64,000 bases of DNA, taken from NCBI RefSeq assembly GCF_017356245.1, contig NZ_JAFMZZ010000004.1, positions 218,741 to 282,740 on the forward strand, in the 5' to 3' direction. The stretch is from Bordetella petrii (GTDB taxonomy: Bacteria > Pseudomonadota > Gammaproteobacteria > Burkholderiales > Burkholderiaceae_B). Shown here piece by piece: positions 33,864-42,675 of the stretch. How positions within the stretch are numbered: the stretch's first letter is position 1; the number at the start of each line of letters is the position of its first letter. A program made the translations under genes and the position numbers. Under the pieces are notes generated by a model that saw nothing but the letters and a program-made list of their open reading frames with translations, was not told where the DNA came from and did no database searches.

Positions 33864-34378
33864 ATGCAGACGCCGCCGGGGCCCGCGGCTCGCTGTTGGC
33901 CCTGCTCGACACATTGGATCTGGCGTATCGGGAAACCACCCACGAAGCAGTCTACACAATGGCCGAGTCCGCGGCGCTGAATGCGGCGCTGGCCGGCTGC
34001 CGCTGCAAGAACCTGCTGGTGCAGAACAAGAAAGGCACCGAGCATTTCCTGGTTGTGACAACGCCCGATGCCAGGGTCGACCTGGGCGAACTGGGCCGGC
34101 GGCTCGACGTCGGGCGGCTGTCGTTCTGCCCGCCCGAGACCATGCAGGCTCTGCTGGGCGTTGCACCCGGCGCCGCCAGCCCTTTTGCACTGGCGGCTGA
34201 CTCGCTTGGCCAGGTCAAGCTCGTCATGGACGCCTTGCTGGAATCGGCCACGCACTTTCTGTTCCACCCGATGGTCAATACCGCCACGATATCCATAGGC
34301 AAGCAAGACCTGCTGCGATTTCTGGCCGCCATCGGGCACCCCGCGGCCTTCGTCGAAATCCCGCGGCGCGGCGCCTGA
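33860..34378 (+). CDS. YbaK/ProX-family aminoacyl-tRNA deacylase (GTG start)
   Basis: A 172-residue free-standing tRNA-editing domain of the YbaK/ProX type, which hydrolyses mischarged aminoacyl-tRNAs such as Ala-tRNA(Pro). Family segments are CKNLLVQNKKGTEHFLVV near residue 49, LDVGRLSFCPPETMQALLGVAPGAASPFAL near 80 and FHPMVNTATISIGKQDLLRFLAAIGH near 136. The GTG start at 33860 overlaps the ATPase stop (GTGA) and is the only frame-consistent start at the junction. As the last cistron of an import and lyase operon it may protect translation when an unusual amino acid enters or is formed. That role is inference. Confidence 0.83.
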   Translation: MNADAAGARGSLLALLDTLDLAYRETTHEAVYTMAESAALNAALAGCRCKNLLVQNKKGTEHFLVVTTPDARVDLGELGRRLDVGRLSFCPPETMQALLGVAPGAASPFALAADSLGQVKLVMDALLESATHFLFHPMVNTATISIGKQDLLRFLAAIGHPAAFVEIPRRGA

Positions 34379-34397
34379 ATCCCTGGGCCCCGCCCGG

Positions 34398-34811
34398 TCA
34401 CTTCAACGCAGTGATATTCCAGTCGGTGGACGAAGACGCCGAAATCCGGAAATCGTGCACGCGGCCGGCCTGCACGTTCACGTCCACATAGCTGATCGGC
34501 CGCGTGGCGTCGCCCGCCTGCACACCCAGGTTGTGCGCGCCGGCCGGCACATACAGCTCGAGCACCCGGCTGGGTTTGACGTTGGCCACGTGCCGGCTGT
34601 CCAGGTACACCAGCACCGTTTTCTCGTGGCCCAGCACGCCGCCGTCCCGCGCGATCCGGACCGTGCCGCGATCCGCCGCGGGCGACGCCAGGGATGGGTC
34701 CAGGACGGCCGACGCGTCGGCCCGCGGCGCCTTGTCGACGTCGATGGCGGTCGTCGAGCAACCGGCTAGCAATACGAGCGCGCACACCGCAATATGACGG
34801 AGCATCTTCAT
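34398..34811 (-). CDS. Small outer-membrane-type lipoprotein, unknown function
   Basis: A 137-residue lipoprotein with signal MKMLRHIAVCALVLLAGC and lipobox LAGC, lipidated at Cys18. After a linker the domain (about residues 45-137) has RIARDGGVLGHEKTVLVYLD, VLELYVPAGAHNLGVQ and a C-terminal beta-rich segment. This is a compact immunoglobulin-like pattern of the kind seen in small bacterial lipoproteins carrying 'extra' surface or stress functions. No specific family is recognised. It is convergent with the operon at 26930-34378 and 125 bases downstream of the LysR gene at 34937 on the same strand. Confidence 0.72.
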   Translation of the reverse strand: MKMLRHIAVCALVLLAGCSTTAIDVDKAPRADASAVLDPSLASPAADRGTVRIARDGGVLGHEKTVLVYLDSRHVANVKPSRVLELYVPAGAHNLGVQAGDATRPISYVDVNVQAGRVHDFRISASSSTDWNITALK

Positions 34812-34936
34812 TGTCCGATGTTGCTGAGATCGATTCCCTGTGTGGGTTTAACCTGTCCGACCGGCAGCGTCAATCGGGACTGACGCCCGGCCCCGGACGA
34901 GGCCGGACGATTGCGGTTCTGGCCGGCAGGCAGCCA

Positions 34937-35860
34937 TCACGCCATGTATCCGGTGGCCACTTCCCCGAAGCACCTGGCAAACGCATCGATGCGATCCGAA
35001 GCGCCCTGCCCGGCCCGCGTGATGCAGTAGTAATCCACCGCCGCTGCCGGCGCGATCGGCACCAGCCTTACCTTCCAGCGCTTGCTGCCCACCGCCGCGA
35101 ACGACGGCACCACGGCCTGGCCCAGGCCCGCCTCGACCAGGGCCAGCACCGTTTCCAGATGCGTAACGACGCGCCCCGGCGCATCGCCCCGCACGCCCAG
35201 GTGCTGGTTCACCAGCCGCTGGATGGGGTTCTCGTCGGGCAAGGCGATGAGGCTGTCGCGATCGATCTGCTGCCAGCGCACCGACCTGCGCCGGTCGCTT
35301 TCCACGCGCGGCACCGCCAGCGCCAGCCGCGCCGGGAACACCGTCTGCCGCCGGATGCCCGACACGCGCGTAAAAAACGCGCCGAACCCGGCATCCAGGT
35401 CGCCGCTTTCCACCCGCGCGGCGATCAGGCTGCGGTCCAGGTCCATCACATCCACCCGCAGCCGCGGCGCCAGCCTGTGCATGCGCTTGAGCACGTCCGG
35501 GATGACGCTGCAGGCGATCAGCGGCGTCACGCCGACACGCAGGCGATCGTGGCCGCCGGCGCCCAACGCCCCCAGTTGCGCCACTGCCGCGCCCAGGTCC
35601 TGCACGGTGCGCTGCGCCACCGGCAGCAGGCTCAGCCCCGCCGCCGTCAAGCGCACGGTGCGCGTGGTGCGCTCGAACAGGCGGCAGCCCAGTTGCGTTT
35701 CCAGGTCGCGCACCATGGCGCTCAGCCCGGCCTGAGAAATATGCAGCTGCTCGGCCGCCTTGGTAAAGCTGGCGTGGCGCGCCACCGCAAGAAAGGCGCG
35801 CATCTGGCGAAAAGAGAAATTCATGGTCGACGCACGAGGCCGGCGGGCGGAATCAAGCAT
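34937..35860 (-). CDS. LysR-family transcriptional regulator of the Bug/monooxygenase genes
   Basis: A 307-residue LysR protein. The DNA-binding domain is best taken from MNFSFRQMRAFLAVARHASF, an internal ATG (35823) twelve residues in that gives the usual N-terminal length; the ORF itself opens at 35860. The helix-turn-helix reads FTKAAEQLHISQAGLSAMVRDLE, close to CbbR/Cbl-like patterns. It is divergent from the Bug gene at 35991, with two perfect dyads between them (35869-35883 and 35923-35939), so it very likely controls the Bug and flavin monooxygenase genes. Confidence 0.87.
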   Translation of the reverse strand: MLDSARRPRASTMNFSFRQMRAFLAVARHASFTKAAEQLHISQAGLSAMVRDLETQLGCRLFERTTRTVRLTAAGLSLLPVAQRTVQDLGAAVAQLGALGAGGHDRLRVGVTPLIACSVIPDVLKRMHRLAPRLRVDVMDLDRSLIAARVESGDLDAGFGAFFTRVSGIRRQTVFPARLALAVPRVESDRRRSVRWQQIDRDSLIALPDENPIQRLVNQHLGVRGDAPGRVVTHLETVLALVEAGLGQAVVPSFAAVGSKRWKVRLVPIAPAAAVDYYCITRAGQGASDRIDAFARCFGEVATGYMA

Positions 35861-35868
35861 TCATATTA

Positions 35869-35883
35869 ACAAGCATTACTTGT
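35869..35883. promoter_or_regulatory. Inverted repeat ACAAG-N5-CTTGT, candidate LysR site
   Basis: A perfect five-base dyad, 8 bases upstream of the annotated LysR ORF start at 35860 and 107 bases upstream of the divergent Bug gene. Probably the autoregulatory half of the operator region. Confidence 0.4.
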
Positions 35884-35922
35884 CAATTTATCCAATATTG
35901 TTCTTTTACTTATTTAATGCGC

Positions 35923-35939
35923 TGCGTTGAAATAACGCA
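35923..35939. promoter_or_regulatory. Inverted repeat TGCGTT-N5-AACGCA, candidate LysR site
   Basis: A perfect six-base dyad with five-base spacer, 51 bases upstream of the Bug start at 35991. The second symmetric element of the same divergent interval, with the 17-base overall size of LysR operators seen elsewhere in the window. Confidence 0.4.
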
Positions 35940-35990
35940 TCGGCCCATCCGAGGCCGTCATTACCAAGACAGAGAGAAAGGAGACGAGGC

Positions 35991-36986
35991 ATGTCGAACC
36001 TACCCGCAATTCCCGTGGCGCTGCACGCCGTATTCGCGCTGGCGGCCACCGCCGCGCTGGCCCTGGGGCCAGCCGTTCCTGCGGCCGCCGAAGGCTTTCC
36101 CGCCAAACCCATCACCCTGGTCGTGCCCTTCCCGCCGGGCGGCCCCACCGATACCAGCGCGCGCCTGTTCAGCAGCGTCATGGCCAAGAAACTGGGCCAG
36201 CCGGTCATCGTGGAAAACCGCGCCGGCGCCGGCGGCAGTGTCGGCACCGCCGCGGTCACGCGCGACAAGGCCGACGGCTACACGCTGCTGTGGGGCGGCA
36301 CCAGCAGCATCGTGGTGGCGCCCGCCCTGTACACCAACTTGCAGTACGACCCTGTCAAATCGTTCACTCCCATCGGCATGGCCGTGCGCGGCCCGCTGAT
36401 CCTGGTCAGCCGCCCCGAGCTGCCGGCCAAAGACCTGCGCCAGCTGCAAACCTACGCCAACAGCCACGACCTGACGGTCGCTTCGGCCGGCACCGGCTCC
36501 ATCGGCCACCTGACGGCCGAAATGTTCAAGAGCGAGTCCGGCGCCAAGATGCTGCACGTGCCCTACCGCGGCGGCGCGCCGGCGCTTACCGATGTCATGG
36601 GCGGCCAGGTCGACCTGCTGTTCGACACCGTCACCCTGCTGACCCCGCAGATCCGCGCCGGCAAGCTGCGCGCCTACGCCGTCACCGGCAGCCAGCGCTA
36701 CAGCGGCCTGCCCGACACGCCCACCGTCTCGGAAGTGATCGGCAAGCCTTTCGAGGCCTATTCCTGGTTTGGCCTGCTGGCGCCCGCCGGCACCCCGGCC
36801 CCCGCCGTGCAGGCGCTGACCGGCGCCCTGGCCGCCGCCGCCAAAGACCCCGAGGTCATCAGGCAGCTCAGCGCGCAGGGCCTGGAGCCCGTGGGCGGCA
36901 CGCCGCAGGACTTCGCCCGGACGATTCGCGCCGATCTCGACAAATGGACCGGCGTGGTCCGCAGCGCCGGCGTCAAGCCGCAGTAA
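35991..36986 (+). CDS. Bug-family substrate-binding protein
   Basis: A 331-residue Bug/TctC periplasmic receptor with a strong AAGGAGA site. The signal peptide spans about residues 1-35 (AALALGPAVPAAAEG). The mature start KPITLVVPFPPGGPTDTSAR and the segment VIVENRAGAGGSVGTAAVTRD are diagnostic. It is followed after 39 bases by a flavin monooxygenase gene, so the ligand may be the aromatic acid the monooxygenase attacks. Controlled by the divergent LysR gene. No permease gene is nearby. Confidence 0.9.
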   Translation: MSNLPAIPVALHAVFALAATAALALGPAVPAAAEGFPAKPITLVVPFPPGGPTDTSARLFSSVMAKKLGQPVIVENRAGAGGSVGTAAVTRDKADGYTLLWGGTSSIVVAPALYTNLQYDPVKSFTPIGMAVRGPLILVSRPELPAKDLRQLQTYANSHDLTVASAGTGSIGHLTAEMFKSESGAKMLHVPYRGGAPALTDVMGGQVDLLFDTVTLLTPQIRAGKLRAYAVTGSQRYSGLPDTPTVSEVIGKPFEAYSWFGLLAPAGTPAPAVQALTGALAAAAKDPEVIRQLSAQGLEPVGGTPQDFARTIRADLDKWTGVVRSAGVKPQ

Positions 36987-37025
36987 ATGTAGACCCCATT
37001 CGAAACACCAGAAGGACAAACCACG

Positions 37026-38237
37026 ATGCCCGACACCCCGACCCCCACCGTGCTGATCGCCGGCGCCGGCCTGGGCGGCCTGACCGCCGCGCTGGCCCTG
37101 CAGGCGCGCGGCTTTCACGTGCGCGTGCTGGAGCAGGCGGCGCAATTGCGGGAACTGGGCGCGGGCATCCAGCTCAGCGCCAACGCCAACCGCGTGCTGT
37201 ACCGGCTGGGCCTGGGCCAGGCCCTGGAACGCGTGGCCAGCCCCGCGGCCGGCAAGCGCATCCGCCTGTGGAACACCGGCCAGACCTGGCCCCTGTTCGA
37301 CCTGGGCGCGCAATCTGTGCAACGCTACGGCTATCCGTACCTGACTATCTACCGCGCCGACCTGCATCGCGTGCTGGTAGACGCCGTGCTGGCGCGCGAT
37401 CCGCAGGCCATCGAACTGAATGCCCGGGTCGAAGCGGTGGCGCAGGACGGCGGGCAGGTCACGGCCACCCTGGCCGACGGCAGTACCCGGCGGGCGGATG
37501 TCCTGGTGGGCGCCGACGGCGTGCACTCGCGCGTGCGCGCCGCCCTGCATGGCCAGGACCAGCCCAGCTTTTCCGGCGCGCTGGCCTGGCGCGGGGTCAT
37601 CCCCGCCGGCAAGCTGCCCGCGCATCTGCGCGAGCCTTATGCGGTGAACTGGGTCGGCCCCGGCGCCCACGTCATCCACTACCCGCTGCGCCGCGGCGAA
37701 CTGGTGAACTTCGTGGGCATCCTGGAACGCGGCGACTGGCAGGTAGAGTCCTGGACGCAGCAGGGCACCATCGAAGAATGCGCCCGCGACTTCACCGGCT
37801 GGCACGACGATGTGCAGACGCTGATCCATGCGCTGGATACGCCGTTCAAATGGGCGCTGATGCTGCGCGAACCGCTGGCGCAATGGACGCAGGGGCGGAT
37901 CACCCTGCTGGGCGACGCCTGCCATCCCACCCTGCCCATGCTGGCGTCGGGCGCGGCCATGGCGATCGAAGACGGATACATGCTGGCGCGCTGCCTGGAC
38001 GAGCTGCCCGGGGATGCGGGGCAGGCGCTGCTGCGCTACCAGCAGCTGCGCGCCGCCCGCACGGCGCGGGTCGTGCGCGGGTCGGCCGAGAACGCCAAGC
38101 GGTTCCACAACCCCGAGCTGGCGCACGCGGCCGGCGCGGCGGCCTACGTCGAGCGGGAATGGAGCGAAGACCGCGTGAAAGAACGGTATGAATGGCTGTT
38201 TACCTACGACGTGGATGCGGAGGCCGTGGCGCAATAG
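37026..38237 (+). CDS. FAD-dependent aromatic monooxygenase (salicylate hydroxylase-like)
   Basis: A 403-residue class A flavoprotein monooxygenase. Motifs are the FAD dinucleotide fold [17 protein letters not shown] near residue 14, the DG motif [18 protein letters not shown] near 157 and the second FAD motif [30 protein letters not shown] near 292. The region resembles salicylate 1-hydroxylase and 3-hydroxybenzoate 6-hydroxylase relatives, which hydroxylate aromatic acids with NAD(P)H and oxygen. The exact substrate cannot be read from sequence. An AAGGA site precedes the ATG. Co-transcribed with the Bug gene upstream. Confidence 0.87.
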   Translation: MPDTPTPTVLIAGAGLGGLTAALALQARGFHVRVLEQAAQLRELGAGIQLSANANRVLYRLGLGQALERVASPAAGKRIRLWNTGQTWPLFDLGAQSVQRYGYPYLTIYRADLHRVLVDAVLARDPQAIELNARVEAVAQDGGQVTATLADGSTRRADVLVGADGVHSRVRAALHGQDQPSFSGALAWRGVIPAGKLPAHLREPYAVNWVGPGAHVIHYPLRRGELVNFVGILERGDWQVESWTQQGTIEECARDFTGWHDDVQTLIHALDTPFKWALMLREPLAQWTQGRITLLGDACHPTLPMLASGAAMAIEDGYMLARCLDELPGDAGQALLRYQQLRAARTARVVRGSAENAKRFHNPELAHAAGAAAYVEREWSEDRVKERYEWLFTYDVDAEAVAQ

Positions 38238-38358
38238 ACGCCAACCCCTGATTGACAGCCTTCGCCATCGGGCGCCTGGATGCGCCCTGCGCCTGGATGT
38301 ATTCTGCCACTGCGGTTTCCTCGACCCTGAAACGCGTGACAGACTCGAAGGAACAATC

Positions 38359-39363
38359 ATGGCCAAAAGAACAACGGCGCGAGCTTTTCCGCTGGTGCCG
38401 CCCTCGTTCTACGGAATCGTGCTGGGCCTGGCGGGCCTGGCAAGCAATTGGCGGGCCGCGCACGACGTCTGGTCCCTGCCGCCGGCCATCGGAGAAGCGC
38501 TGTACGCAGCCGCGGCCCTGGCATGGCTGGCCATCTCGGTTCTCTACGGCGCCAAATGGTTCACAGCGACCGCCGTCGCGCGGGAAGAGGCGGCCCATGC
38601 CATCCAGTGCTGCTTTATCGGACTGGCCGGAGTTGCCACCATGCTCGTCGCGCAAGGGGCGCTGCCCTATTCGCGCTCGGCGGCCATCGCGCTGTTCCTG
38701 CTGGGCACGCTGTTCACGGTGGCGTTCGGCCTGTGGCGCACGGGCCTGCTGTGGCAGGGTGGGCGCGATGCCACGGCAACCACGCCCGTGCTGTACCTGC
38801 CGCTGGTCGCCGGCGGATTCGTGTCGGGCATCGCCGCGGCCGCGCTGGGCTACCGCGAATTCGGCCAATTGGCGTTCGGCGCCGCGCTTTTCACATGGCT
38901 GGCGGTCGAATCCGTGCTGCTGCACCGCCTGTACACGGCCGCGCCCCTGGCCACGCCGCTACGGCCCACACTGGGCATTCAGCTGGCGCCTCCGGCCGTG
39001 GGCGCGGCATGCTACCTGGCGGTAGGCGGCGCGCACGCCGATCTGTTCGCCCACATGCTGGTCGGATACGCCCTGCTGCAGGCCTTGTTGCTGACGCGGA
39101 TGATACGGTGGATAGCCGAACAGCCATTCGGCGCCTCGTACTGGGCTTTCACCTTCGGCGCCACGGCCTTGGCCGGCGTGGTCATCCGCCTGTCGGGCGA
39201 AGGCCAGAGCGAACTCTTCTCGTTCCTGGCGCCCATCCTGTTCCTGCTGGCCAACGCCGTGGTGCTGGGCATTGCCGCCGGTACGCTGTGGCAGTTGTTC
39301 AACGGTACATTGCTGCCTCCGGCGGCGGCATCCCAGGTGCCTGGCCCTGGCCAGGCGCGCTGA
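38359..39363 (+). CDS. TDT/SLAC1-family anion channel or exporter (TehA-like)
   Basis: A 334-residue integral membrane protein with about ten hydrophobic segments. The start at 38359 begins MAKRTTARAFPLVPPSFYGIVLGLAGLA, the typical first segment of TehA/SLAC1-like proteins. The frame is open upstream to 38188, but that part overlaps the monooxygenase and has no membrane character. Relatives transport dicarboxylates, sulfite or small anions, or confer tellurite resistance. The gene follows the monooxygenase by 121 bases, perhaps exporting or importing an acid, and is convergent with the TRAP permease gene. Confidence 0.82.
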   Translation: MAKRTTARAFPLVPPSFYGIVLGLAGLASNWRAAHDVWSLPPAIGEALYAAAALAWLAISVLYGAKWFTATAVAREEAAHAIQCCFIGLAGVATMLVAQGALPYSRSAAIALFLLGTLFTVAFGLWRTGLLWQGGRDATATTPVLYLPLVAGGFVSGIAAAALGYREFGQLAFGAALFTWLAVESVLLHRLYTAAPLATPLRPTLGIQLAPPAVGAACYLAVGGAHADLFAHMLVGYALLQALLLTRMIRWIAEQPFGASYWAFTFGATALAGVVIRLSGEGQSELFSFLAPILFLLANAVVLGIAAGTLWQLFNGTLLPPAAASQVPGPGQAR

Positions 39364-39391
39364 CCGATGCGCCGCCTTCGCCCGAGACAAC

Positions 39392-41425
39392 TCAGGCCAC
39401 CGCCGGAGGCCGCGCGCGGCCCCGCCGCCAATGCCAGACCAGCGCGATCAGCACCAGGCCGAATCCCACCACATCCGCCATTCCCCCCGGGTACACCAGG
39501 GCGAATCCGGCAATGCAGAACAGGACACGCTCGAACATCGTGGCGCGCGCCAGCAGCCACCCCTGGAAGCCCACGGCCAGCGCGAAAATGCCCGCGGCGG
39601 CCGTTACCGTCACTTCGGCAATCGACCACCAGCTTGCCGTCGCCAGCGCCTTGGTCGAACCCATCAGCAGCAGGCCCTGGCCGGTGGGGTCCAGCACGAA
39701 AATGAACGGCACCAGGAATGCCGGCATGGTGTATTTCCAGCACTGCATGGTGGTCTTGTAGGGATCGCCGCCCGTAATCGCCGACGCCGCGAATGGCGAC
39801 AGCGCGGTGGGCGGCGACACTTCCGACAGCACCGCGTAGTAGAAAATGAACATGTGCGCGGCGAAGTCGGGCACGCCCAGCTTGATCAGCGCGGGCGCGG
39901 CAATAACGGCGCAAATAATGTACGAGGCCGTCACCGGAACCGCCAGGCCTATCACCCACACCACCAGCGCGGTATAAATGGCCGTCAGCAGCAGCGACCC
40001 GCCCGCGTAGTCGATGACGATGCCGCTGAACTTCAGGCCCAGGCCCGTCAGCGTCACCACGCCCACGATAATGCCGGCGCCCGCACAGGTCGTGCCCACG
40101 CCCAGCATGCCCACCGACCCCGCTTTCAGCGCCTGGATCAATGGCGACTGAAAGAAAAGCTTCGATATCGAGCCCTTGCCGCGGAACAGGTCATAAGAAA
40201 TCATGGCCGTGTCGGGGCGCAGGAAGCTGGCCAGGAAAGACACCACGGTCGCCCAGAACACCGACAGAACCGGCGAGAACCCCCACATCATGAATGCCAC
40301 GATGGAGATCAGCGACAGGAAGTGGAACCAGTAATGCCTGGTCAGGTTCCACACCGTGTCGACCTTCTCGAAAATGATGTTGCTCATGCCGTACTTGCGC
40401 ACGTCGATCTCAACCATCAGGAACAGCGCAAGATAAAACAGCGCGGTCGGGATGACCGCCATCAGCAGCACATCCAGGTACGAAATCTTCAGGAACTCGG
40501 CAATGATGAACGCGGCCGCGCCCATTACCGGCGGCGAAATGATCGCGCCCAGGCCGCCCGCGGCCAGCAGGCCGCCCGCGGCGTTGCGCTCGTAGCCCAC
40601 CTTGGCCAGCATCGGCCAGGCCACCGTGCCCAGCGTCACCGTGGTGGCCACGCCCGAACCCGACGGCCCGCCCAGCAGGAACGACGCCAGCACCACCGTG
40701 CGCCCCGCGCCGGCGGGCTTGCCGCCCATGGCCGAGAACGAAAAATCAATATAGAACTTGCCCGCGCCCGAATACTGCAAAAACGCCCCGAATATCGTGA
40801 ACAGAATGATCAGCGAAGACGACACGTCCACGGCCACCCCGTATATGCCTTCCAGGGTCATGTACATGAAGCCCACGATGCGATCCACGCCATAACCCTT
40901 GTGCGTCCACGGGTGCGGCAGGTATTCGCCAAACACCGCATAGGCCAGGAAGCAGATCGAGATAACGGGCAATATCCATCCGATCGTGCGGCGCATGCTT
41001 TCCAGCACCATCAGGATCAGCGCCACGCCGAATACGATGTCCCAGGTATTGGGGCTGGTATTGCGATCGGTGAAATCGTCGCCGCCCACGATCAGGTACA
41101 CCGCCACGGCAATCGCCACCAGCGCCACGGCCCAGTCCCACCACATGATGCGGTGCCGGAACCGCTTGCTGACCGGGAACATCAGGAAAGACAGGAACAG
41201 CACGAATGCCACGTGTATGGGGCGCAGCGTCTGCGTCGGCACGATGGCGTAGGCGGCATACAGGTGAAACAACGACATGATCACCGCCGCGGCGGCCAGG
41301 AATATGCCCAGCCAGCCGCCCATGTGATTGGCGGCGCCCTCTTCTTCTTCGATGTATTGCTCGGCCTTGCGCAAGGCCTCGTCGCTGACAGCGGCCGTGG
41401 AAGTCGGTTCAGCGGATACATTCAT
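39392..41425 (-). CDS. TRAP transporter permease, fused DctQM type (TAXI subfamily)
   Basis: A 677-residue inner-membrane protein. An N-terminal cytoplasmic stretch and small 4-helix Q-like domain (about residues 30-170) are fused to a 12-helix M-type domain with GAFLQYSGAGKFYIDFSFSAMGGKPAGAGRTVVLAS near 230 and GGPSGSGVATTVTLGTVAWP. TAXI-TRAP systems import carboxylates such as glutamate or oxo acids with a sodium gradient. The ATG at 41425 is chosen because the frame further upstream has no signal and overlaps the terminator at 41499-41522. The receptor gene is immediately upstream. The terminator between them should set a receptor excess. Confidence 0.9.
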   Translation of the reverse strand: MNVSAEPTSTAAVSDEALRKAEQYIEEEEGAANHMGGWLGIFLAAAAVIMSLFHLYAAYAIVPTQTLRPIHVAFVLFLSFLMFPVSKRFRHRIMWWDWAVALVAIAVAVYLIVGGDDFTDRNTSPNTWDIVFGVALILMVLESMRRTIGWILPVISICFLAYAVFGEYLPHPWTHKGYGVDRIVGFMYMTLEGIYGVAVDVSSSLIILFTIFGAFLQYSGAGKFYIDFSFSAMGGKPAGAGRTVVLASFLLGGPSGSGVATTVTLGTVAWPMLAKVGYERNAAGGLLAAGGLGAIISPPVMGAAAFIIAEFLKISYLDVLLMAVIPTALFYLALFLMVEIDVRKYGMSNIIFEKVDTVWNLTRHYWFHFLSLISIVAFMMWGFSPVLSVFWATVVSFLASFLRPDTAMISYDLFRGKGSISKLFFQSPLIQALKAGSVGMLGVGTTCAGAGIIVGVVTLTGLGLKFSGIVIDYAGGSLLLTAIYTALVVWVIGLAVPVTASYIICAVIAAPALIKLGVPDFAAHMFIFYYAVLSEVSPPTALSPFAASAITGGDPYKTTMQCWKYTMPAFLVPFIFVLDPTGQGLLLMGSTKALATASWWSIAEVTVTAAAGIFALAVGFQGWLLARATMFERVLFCIAGFALVYPGGMADVVGFGLVLIALVWHWRRGRARPPAVA

Positions 41426-41498
41426 ACTGGTATTCCCCCGGGATGGAGTCCGGCATCTGTGTGCCTTGGCGTTGTCGTTGGGCGAGCCATGTAAAAAA

Positions 41499-41522
41499 TG
41501 CCCCAACCGCGCGGTTGGGGCA
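41499..41522 (-). terminator. Intrinsic terminator between TAXI receptor and TRAP permease genes
   Basis: A perfect 24-base palindrome (12-base arms, half-site TGCCCCAACCGC) begins 13 bases after the receptor stop codon on the minus strand and is followed directly by six T residues (complement of A at 41493-41498). This is a textbook Rho-independent terminator located inside an expected two-gene operon, 73 bases upstream of the permease start. Confidence 0.88.
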
Positions 41523-41535
41523 GAATGGGCCCGGC

Positions 41536-42498
41536 TCAATCGAGCTTGACGCCTCTTTCGGTGAAATACTTGATGGCGCCCGGATGGAACGGAACCGGCG
41601 AGGCCGAGGCCTTCTGATTCTCGAGCTTGAATTCGGCCGTGTCCTTGTGCACCGCGATCAGGTCGTCGCGGCTGTCGAAGATGGTCTTGACGATGTTGTA
41701 CGCGGTCTGGTCGCTCATCTTCTCGTTGGCCACCAGAATATTCATCACCGTGGCCTGCTTGTTGTCATGGTCCATGCCGCGGTACGTGGCCTTGGGAATC
41801 GTGTCTTCCACATACAGATTCCCGTACTTCTTGTTCATGGCCGAAACCAGGTTCGCATTGTCGATCAGCTTGATCTTGGTGCCCGGGGTGTTGGCAAGGT
41901 CTGTCACGGCCGCCGTGGGCAGCCCGCCCACCCAGAAGAAGGCGTCGATCTTGTTGTCTTTCATGGCATTGACCGACTCGGCCACGCCCAGCCGTTCGCG
42001 CTCGACGTCCTTGTCCTTGTCCAGCCCGGCCGCCTCGAGCATGCGAAAAGCCATGACCTCGGTCGCGCTGCCGGGCGAGCCGGTGGAAATGCGCTTGCCC
42101 TTCAGGTCGGCCATTTTCTCGATGCCCCGGCCATCCACCGTGACCACGTGCATGCGGTTCGGATAAAGAATCATCAGGGTGCGCACAGGCACCTTGTGGC
42201 CCTTGAACTTGCCCTGGCCCTTGTAGGCATCCGTGGCGGCATCGGACATGGTCAGCCCGATATAAGAAACATCGCCGTCTATCAGCTTCAGGTTGTCCAC
42301 CGATCCGCCGGTTACCTCGGCGGTGGCCTCCATGCCGGGCACTTTCTTCGACAGCATCGACGCAATACCGCCGCCGATCGGGTAATAGACTCCCCCGGTG
42401 CCGCCGGTGGCGATCGAGATATTCTCGGCCGCGGCAGCCTGGAAAAACCCCAAGCACAAACACAACAGGAACGCGAAACGCCGTATTGAAGTAATCAT
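41536..42498 (-). CDS. TAXI-family TRAP transporter solute receptor
   Basis: A 320-residue periplasmic receptor. The ATG at 42498 has an AGGAG site and starts a signal peptide (MITSIRRFAFLLCLCLGFFQAAAAE). The mature start ISIATGGTGGVYYPIGGGIASMLSK is the TAXI hallmark. YPNRMHVVTVDGRGIEKMADLKGKRISTGSPGSATEVMAFRML follows, and DAFFWVGGLPTAAVTDLA is conserved. Such receptors bind glutamate, oxo acids or similar carboxylates. A downstream terminator separates it from its permease. The AKR gene lies 178 bases upstream on the same strand. Confidence 0.92.
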   Translation of the reverse strand: MITSIRRFAFLLCLCLGFFQAAAAENISIATGGTGGVYYPIGGGIASMLSKKVPGMEATAEVTGGSVDNLKLIDGDVSYIGLTMSDAATDAYKGQGKFKGHKVPVRTLMILYPNRMHVVTVDGRGIEKMADLKGKRISTGSPGSATEVMAFRMLEAAGLDKDKDVERERLGVAESVNAMKDNKIDAFFWVGGLPTAAVTDLANTPGTKIKLIDNANLVSAMNKKYGNLYVEDTIPKATYRGMDHDNKQATVMNILVANEKMSDQTAYNIVKTIFDSRDDLIAVHKDTAEFKLENQKASASPVPFHPGAIKYFTERGVKLD

Positions 42499-42675
42499 CT
42501 TGTCTCCTGGGAGCATTTTTTGATGTTGCGCTGCGATTGCGAAACAATTTCTGTAATGCGATCAGGCCGATGCTGCGTGTACCTCGTCACGGTGTAACCG
42601 GTGAAGCCAGCTACGTCAATCAGAGTTCCTGCTAGTATCCATGGCATTCAATCCGGTGAAAATTGTGCGGTTGGA

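Noticed and set aside
36000..38366. A 788-codon open frame on the minus strand
   Set aside because: It lies opposite the Bug and flavin monooxygenase genes, both with clear family motifs; the reverse frame has none.
39272..41494. A 740-codon open frame on the plus strand
   Set aside because: It is antisense to the TRAP permease gene, has His/Arg/Gln-rich sequence typical of reversed high-GC codons and no domain or start signal.
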